Shown here piece after piece: positions 59,101-64,000 of a DNA stretch of 64,000 bases. Position 1 is the stretch's first letter; every line of letters starts with the position of its first letter. The position numbers and the translations under genes are program-made. This DNA comes from Terebella lapidaria (lineage: Eukaryota > Annelida > Polychaeta > Terebellida > Terebellidae): NCBI GenBank assembly GCA_949152475.1, contig OX424556.1, positions 14,442,664 through 14,506,663 of the forward strand, given 5' to 3'. The notes beneath the pieces are model-generated. The model was not told the origin of the DNA, ran no database searches, and saw only the letters and a list, made by a program, of their open reading frames with translations.

Positions 59101-59839
59101 TTTAGCATAAATCATTCGAAAGGTCTGCTTGTAGGTCCAAATATGAAATGCAATGATTCACCTTTCGACACCATAATATGGAACATCTTATTGTGACCTT
59201 GAACTTGATCTCAGATGACCTCGAGTAGTTAATCACATTGGATACAATTTTCTTGAATACATGGCTCAGGATACTCTCGACAGTTTATGCTTTGAAGAAA
59301 CGACAATCTCAAAAAAATTTTCAGTAATCCACTGCAGTCGTGATGCTATGTTTGCGAATATAATATACCATTAAAAACTTCTGTTTAGCTTCATGTTCTC
59401 TTGGTTTCAGTAATTACAGGAATCCCTTATTACTTGATGAATACATACATAGATACTGAGTAATTTGCATGAAAACATTCAAATTCTCCCATTTATTCTG
59501 ATATTTATTGATGCGTTGTGTACATGTGATATGAAAAACATTGCCACTCGACCAGGAATGTTCTTCTGTGTGTTCCAGGTGTGGCAGTGGCTGCGGCATC
59601 AATCTCGTCTGGAAGACGGAACCAGAGAGGTCATCACTAGGAAGCTTGTTCAGAACCTGATTGAAAACTTTGTTCAAGAAACGCTGGTCGACTGCAAGTT
59701 CAGCTTAGATACCGAGAGGGAGAAATTGTTCATAGCTGCTCAGATCTTCCAGGAAATTGTCACCAAACGACAGTTCCCAGAATTTATTACAACTTATCTA
59801 TATGAAGAATATGCTGTGCGAAAGGAACATGGCATGTGA
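47154..59839 (+). CDS. malate synthase (glyoxylate cycle), 12 exons, first coding exon not found
   Basis: Condenses glyoxylate with acetyl-CoA to malate. Exons: 47154-47285, 47594-47809, 51848-51938, 52225-52301, 52608-52718, 52909-52968, 53074-53230, 53348-53552, 53714-53885, 54035-54107, 58774-58841, 59579-59839 (TGA). All introns are GT-AG and all phases agree, giving 540 codons plus stop, close to the usual length of malate synthase A. Counting from the first visible codon, the expected catalytic residues are present: Arg160 in LRPRAW, Glu244 in [11 protein letters not shown], Asp272 in the signature [14 protein letters not shown], and Asp444 in [11 protein letters not shown]. Exon 1 here starts at an acceptor with [16 protein letters not shown], so an upstream exon must supply the ATG and any targeting peptide. 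The C-terminus is KEHGM, not a peroxisomal SKL-type signal. Animals with this enzyme usually also need isocitrate lyase; none is in the window. Confidence 0.93.
50644..50840 (-). other. possible small minus-strand first exon inside a malate synthase intron
   Basis: On the minus strand TATATAA (50839-50833) is followed by an ATG at 50800 and an open frame of 52 codons ending at a GTAAGA donor (exon low end 50644). The protein frame starts [16 protein letters not shown]. The sequence is an imperfect tandem duplication: CAGGCAGTCCAAGATCCTG and CAGGCAGTGCACGATCCTG begin successive units. TATA-to-ATG spacing of about 33 bp leaves almost no 5' UTR, and no second exon was found. A repeat that mimics a gene start is an equally good reading. 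Confidence 0.25.
51405..51462. repeat. (AATAT)n simple repeat
   Basis: Pentanucleotide ATAAT/AATAT repeats with small interruptions, inside malate synthase intron 2. Confidence 0.85.
54996..55622. mobile_element. inverted-repeat insertion within element A
   Basis: The left TCCATTTATTTATAATG...TAAAGGTAACAAA (about 54996-55031) and the complement of the right end (about 55587-55622) agree over 36 bp with about six differences. The enclosed 590 bp differ in character from the surrounding element and lack tandem repeats, so a non-autonomous DNA transposon nested in element A is likely. A target duplication could not be identified. Confidence 0.5.
55686..56700. repeat. 134-bp tandem array with six DR1 motifs
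   Basis: Units contain AGGAATCAATTGTGGACATA, GGAAATGATATATGC, GACCTTGAATTTGACC and ATGGCTAATATCTCGC. Each of the first six carries TGACCTYTGACCY, the complement of a direct repeat of AGGTCA with one-base spacing (DR1): 55748, 55881, 56015, 56149, 56283 and 56416, spaced 133-134 bp. CAAGGTCA half-sites follow in several units. DR1 is the classical site for HNF4 and RXR heterodimers such as PPAR. Whether any protein binds is unknown. Confidence 0.85.
56761..58065 (+). mobile_element. element B, partial copy of the same family, abutting element A
   Basis: It starts with TTTTTGATTTTC...CAAAATGGCGGCCGTTTTCG, which also occurs near the left end of element A at about 54668, so this copy lacks the 5' inverted repeat. 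It ends with GTCCGGTAACCTA (58040-58052) and the stem AGCCCTTGGGCT. Its core has two partial 160-bp units (GGCGGCCATTTTCTCAAAATC) and a separate 159-bp array. One reading is that A inserted into B; another is a tandem duplication with deletion. Confidence 0.55.
57310..58010. repeat. 159-bp tandem array, 4 units
   Basis: TGACCTTGAAAGGTCA-like words lie at 57365, 57523, 57682 and 57841, spacing 158-159 bp. Each is a near-palindrome of TGACCTT/AAGGTCA. Units also share GTGAAAACGCTTGATCATAG and TTGTATTATGAGCATATAGG. The minus strand is open for 146 codons over three units because the period is a multiple of three; this is not a gene. Confidence 0.85.
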
Positions 59840-60660
59840 TGGCATTCTAGCAGGATATCGGAAGTGAGAATATTATAGGTGAGGTGTGTTCAGGAACATC
59901 TGCAGTCGTGTCATTATTATGTTTTTCTCGTGTTATCACATCTGTTTGTCAATGTGAATTACAAACCATATCCGTTGCTGGGTGCCAAAGCTGACCTCTA
60001 TTGCAATGCTGCCCTCTGTTGAATTATTGTACATGTATGAAAATGTCTCATCGGTACCTGCATAATGGTGAGAGAATTCTTCTCTGTATTGATCTGTTGA
60101 TAAGTGATCTAAATAATGTGTTTTATAAATGGATCTGTTGAAACATAATCTCTATGAAAATATTTCTAATATATTGGAAGCTATTTAAATGCATTGATAT
60201 ATTGTATTTGACCATACATTCATTATTCTATGGTCGTTCGTTAAGGCTGCATTTCGCTGATGTGTTGTCATTTGAATATTTCCTATTGCTGCGACAAGTT
60301 CGGAATTGGAAATATATTTAAATCATGCATGCATTTTTCTTGCTAGTGTTGAGTCAATGCCGAATAGTTTTCTGTATGATTTAAAACAGTAAAACCCCTT
60401 GAGTAGCAGCGTGTTATCAACATAGTCTCAGGCTGCCACCCTTAACCATGTGCCTTGGGGGTTGCTCTATTTCGCAACTTTATATTCAATGTCAACTATT
60501 TGCATACATGGTCTCCCAACTGGATCTTGCTTTGTGGACATATTCTCCATGTTTGGATGGATCTGTATAAAATTTGTATTGATTGATTTTGGTGAACCCT
60601 GTGTCTTGTTATTCTGGAACTCTATATATATATGTCAGTGCCATGTTTGTTGATAAAGAA
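59840..60660 (+). other. probable 3' UTR of malate synthase
   Basis: This follows the TGA at 59837-59839. There is no clear AATAAA; variants such as GATAAAGAATATAAT near 60650 could serve. The frame at 60450-60653 matches nothing. The end of the transcript is not determined. Confidence 0.35.
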
Positions 60661-60949
60661 TATAATTCAATTTTTTGACTCTGTTCAATGAAAACTAGAT
60701 GCTGTCCAGTCGCTGACAACCATGTGGATGTATCCCCCTCATGCTCTATATTCCCTGTTGCCCAAAAGATGTTAATACAGACAAACTATCATTACTGCTA
60801 AGTCAGGGCCTGTCATCATTGTCAGGCACTGACTGGGCAGTAGTTGTCGTCTGTCTGTCCACATTTTTATCTTTAAAGTTCATGGTCAAATCTTTCTGAA
60901 ATTTTACAGAAAAATACCCCAAAATATTTCCAGGAAGGGCTTTTTTTAG

Positions 60950-62085
60950 GCTTTAGGTTACCGCACATTTGGTCCGATAACCTATTGCCGTGGCATTGCG
61001 TCCGTCGTCCACATTTTTATCTTTGAAGTTTACCGTCAGATTTTCCTGAAATTTGGCACAAAAATACTTTAAAATATTTCAAGAGGGAGGTATTATTCAA
61101 TTTTTGAATTATTTTCAAAATGGCAGCCATTTTTGGTGAAAAAAGGCCAATTTCGGACTCTGGTGGTCGCTTTTCTCAAACCTGATCAGTAACTTAACAA
61201 CTAGTAACTAGACAAACTAGTCTAGGGGGTATCTTGGTCGAGATGACCCCTGGTGTCAAATTTTTTTTTGCCGACTCGGCACCTCCTGTTTGGCCGTATC
61301 TCGGAAATGCTGTGTCGTAGAGCGAAACGGAGCTTAATTTCGGCTTTCTGGCACTATACAAACTAATCTAGAGGGTAACTTGGGTCGAGTCGACCCCTGG
61401 TGTTGAATTTTTTTCTCCGACTCGGCACTTCCTGTTTGGCCGTATCTCGGAAACGGTGTGTCGTGGAGCGAAATTCAGCTTACTTTCTGCCTCCTGGCAC
61501 TAGACAAACCATCTAGTCTAGGGGGTATATTGGGTGGAGACGAACCATGGTGTTGAATTTCCCCCCCCCCCCCCCCCCCCCGATTCAATATCTTCGATAT
61601 CTCCGAAACGGTGTTTTGTAGAGCAAAATGGGCATTATTTTCAGACTTGTCGCCCTAGACAAACATGTCTAAAGGGTATCAAGGATAAACTCTGACCTTG
61701 ACCTGAATTTCCTGCTAATTCGGCATTCTTCATTTTTGTCAATATCTCAGAATCGGTGTGTCATAAAGCAGAATGAACGTTCTACACAAAGATGCCCGAG
61801 GGGTATATCAGTTAAACTTCGGCCACGGACGTTTTCAGAGTCGTCATGATTCTAGACAAGGTCTCATAGGTATGTGTTAGGTAGGAATAGAGCTTAACAA
61901 TTTAGCAATCAAGTGTGGACATATAGGAATTGATATACATGTATGCTGAATATTCTCGTGATCTTGAATTTGACCAGTGACCTTATTTGCAAGGTCACTG
62001 GACAAGACGGCTAACATCTAAAATATAAAACATATACCTGTATTATCCAATAGCCTTTCTTAGCCCTTGGGCTGATTTTCATTCA
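60950..62085 (+). mobile_element. element C, third copy of the tandem-cored family
   Basis: The left end TAGGTTACCGCAC...GGTCCGATAACCTATTGCCGTGGCATTGCGTCCGTC matches the start of element A. The right end CTTAGCCCTTGGGCTGATTTT matches the stem that closes element B. The inner inverted repeat is decayed. The core is a different tandem array (about 146 bp) plus a poly-C tract, showing that cores are swapped between copies with conserved ends. Confidence 0.6.
61205..61700. repeat. 146-bp tandem array, 4 copies, with poly(C)
   Basis: Units begin TAGACAAACTAGTCTAGGGGGTAT and include GACTCGGCAC and TTTGGCCGTATCTCGGAAAC. They start near 61211, 61357, 61503 and 61658. In the third unit the GACCCCTGGTGTTGAATTTTTTT region is replaced by 21 C (61561-61581). 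Confidence 0.8.
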
Positions 62086-62089
62086 AACG

Positions 62090-63890
62090 TCACAATCTTG
62101 TTCCTTGCACATCCTCCGTGAAGTTTGATACCACAAGTTATTGCAATTCGAACTCCATTTGTACAGGGATATATTCAACTGAAATTTGATACATCAGTTT
62201 CACATTCTAAGTCGCATTCAACGTAAAATTTTCCAGAATATCTTGCCCGTGACGGAACTTTGGCAGTGTAGATTTCACTAGTTGAATTCATGTTAACTTC
62301 TTCAGAAAGTTTCTTTTTTTCACAAAACCATCAACTCCATATTTTACTTACAAATTCTTGTAAATTAGTTAGCAATACTATAAACCAATTAATTTTATTA
62401 TGATGGCCATAGAACCTCTTTCCAATCAGCTTCTTGTAAATGCCGCCTCACACAGAAATGCCTCCTAAGCCCTGGAGGGCTAGTTGTTGGTTGAATCTGT
62501 TATAGATCAATTTACTAGTTTTGGTGACACAGATACTTGAATCAAATCAATGTTCTTTTAGTTGCAAATCTAATGAAGAATTAGCTTATGATCGATCTTT
62601 TCAACTATGTAAGGAGCGAATGAGCTGCATCTCTTGATATGGGCCAAACAAGGAAACCAGAACAAAGGCTGGTATTTATTGTTCATATAAAAGAGCAATT
62701 TTATTGAACTGATCACACATTTCAAAACATGTCCTGGTCACTTTCCATGTAATATTGAGCAACATAGAAATGACCAAGGATGGGCTTTGATGCAAGTACA
62801 CTGGGAGGGTGGGCTCTGTATTTATGATATACAAATTGGCAGAAAACTATTGTACAATTAATTTACAGCATGTATAAACAGATGTTTGCTATGAAGCATA
62901 TTTGGGATGAAGGATGAGAAAGATCATATTCAATCCATACAGCAGAGAAAGTCCCACAAATGAACATGTAATACTGAAACACTTACTCATGCAAACCGAA
63001 GTTTATTGGTTATTACAAAATCTCTGCAGCCTCGACAAACACAGGACCATGCAAACATAACTTTCACAGCACACAGAAAAAGGTCTTGCAAAGATTTTCT
63101 GCACATTTATGTGCGGTGGGCTAAAAGGTTACTCAACCTCTATTAACACTTTTAGGAACAAAAATAGCAAACATAACAAAAATTCTTCATTCAATAAATA
63201 ACAACATTAAATCATGAAAAGCCATATATAAAATTGAATATTTTACCAATGTATTCTGACTGGTTACAAAAATATAACTTCATTTTGATGGCATAACAAG
63301 ATACATACTCGTAACAACTTTCACCCCAGCCATCTGGCACACAGTCATGGTTTCTGAAACGGTACAGTGCCCACCCACCCTTACCAACAAATAGACATAA
63401 CAAAAGACAATTTCTCACACATTTCAAACTCTCAATATGATGCAGTCTTTCATTAAAACTGAAAGCTTGCTTATAGTTAGAAGCTGAAGTACCAATGCAG
63501 AGCAAGCATTTTGTTCGGACTTATTTGAAATCGGAGTAAGAAATGAATGGGCTAACACAACAGGTAATATCAGTTGAGATGGCCAAATTTCTGAGATTTA
63601 CCAGTGCTTATATTTAAGCGAACAAACACTCCCGAATACTGCAAATACATCTGTACTGAATCTGAATCCATTTCTGGCAATCATTGAAGCAGAGTGTTAT
63701 ATTATAAAAACCACCTGACTGCGCCTACAAGAACAGAACCATACTTGCATCAAGGCATAGAGCACCATGAGGGACTTCAAATTTTTGATGTTTCGAAATC
63801 ACTTTGGGATCTTAAAAAAATCAGTAATACAATTTTGTTCACTCATACTGATAACTTCAATAATATTTACAAATATACAATCTGGTGTGT
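62090..63890. other. intergenic or 3' UTR DNA, nothing firm
   Basis: AT-rich sequence without a recognised exon. If the minus-strand frame at 63895-64000 is a terminal exon, this stretch would include its 3' UTR; minus-strand AATAAA signals (TTTATT) occur near 63002 and 62666. Confidence 0.35.
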
Positions 63891-63894
63891 CCTA

Positions 63895-64000
63895 TGATCC
63901 AATATCATCTTCTGTTCCTCCGTTGGCCATTTTTCCTTGTGAACTGATATCAAGTGGGTTTGTTTCTGATGAATTGGGCACGGACGATTGGAACATAGTT
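63895..64000 (-). CDS. possible terminal coding exon, partial at window edge
   Basis: Minus strand from the edge inward is open for about 34 codons, reads MFQSSVPNSSETNP, then DISSQGKMANGGTEDDIGS, and stops with TAG at 63897-63895. The composition (Ser, Asn, Asp, Gly rich, little simple repeat) looks like a disordered protein C-terminus, and the AT content drops relative to the flanking DNA. I do not recognise the family. The upstream part is outside the window. Confidence 0.35.

Overview
This is eukaryotic nuclear DNA from an animal, most likely a marine bilaterian invertebrate. Genes are split by GT-AG introns and are sparse. Most of the window is intergenic DNA full of ACATGTACATGT-type microsatellites, tandem arrays and decayed transposable elements, as is common in mollusc, brachiopod and hemichordate genomes. 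The phylum cannot be fixed from sequence alone. There are no bacterial operons, CRISPR arrays or rRNA genes.

Layout. 1-30 kb holds no gene I can defend. It contains minisatellites (2.9-4.4 kb), a tRNA-like SINE (10.3 kb), a LINE 3' end (11.5-12.2 kb), a 3-kb Helitron-like element built around tandem arrays (13.1-16.1 kb), a 1.6-kb satellite with a 35-bp unit (20.9-22.5 kb) and a foldback element (23.3-24.2 kb). 30.2-33.5 kb is a complete five-exon TFAP4 (AP-4 bHLH-zipper) gene on the minus strand. 37.4-39.4 kb is a complete four-exon GLIS2-type zinc-finger gene on the plus strand. The two are head to head with a shared intergenic region rich in CAGCTG and E2F-type sites. TFAP4 and GLIS2 are also divergent neighbours on human 16p13.3, so this looks like an ancient linkage. 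40-47 kb is a graveyard of elements: a BEL/Pao relic, a LINE reverse-transcriptase relic, and a hAT fragment with 8-bp target duplications sitting inside a tandem array. 47.2-59.8 kb is a 12-exon malate synthase gene (glyoxylate cycle), complete except for its first coding exon. Its 4.7-kb intron 10 is filled by tandem-repeat elements, one of which carries six DR1 nuclear-receptor motifs at about 134-bp spacing. 60.9-62.1 kb is a second member of that element family. At the right edge a short minus-strand reading frame may be the last exon of another gene.

The most unusual observation is a set of very short palindromic insertions. A 27-bp hairpin occurs twice, each copy flanked by its own perfect 7-bp direct repeat. 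A perfect 34-bp palindrome and a 96-bp inverted-repeat element also have perfect 7-bp flanking repeats. Together they suggest a family of minimal hairpin elements that move with 7-bp target duplications.

The three genes have no obvious shared pathway. TFAP4 and GLIS2 are transcription factors that may share regulatory DNA; malate synthase condenses glyoxylate with acetyl-CoA and would need an isocitrate lyase from elsewhere in the genome.
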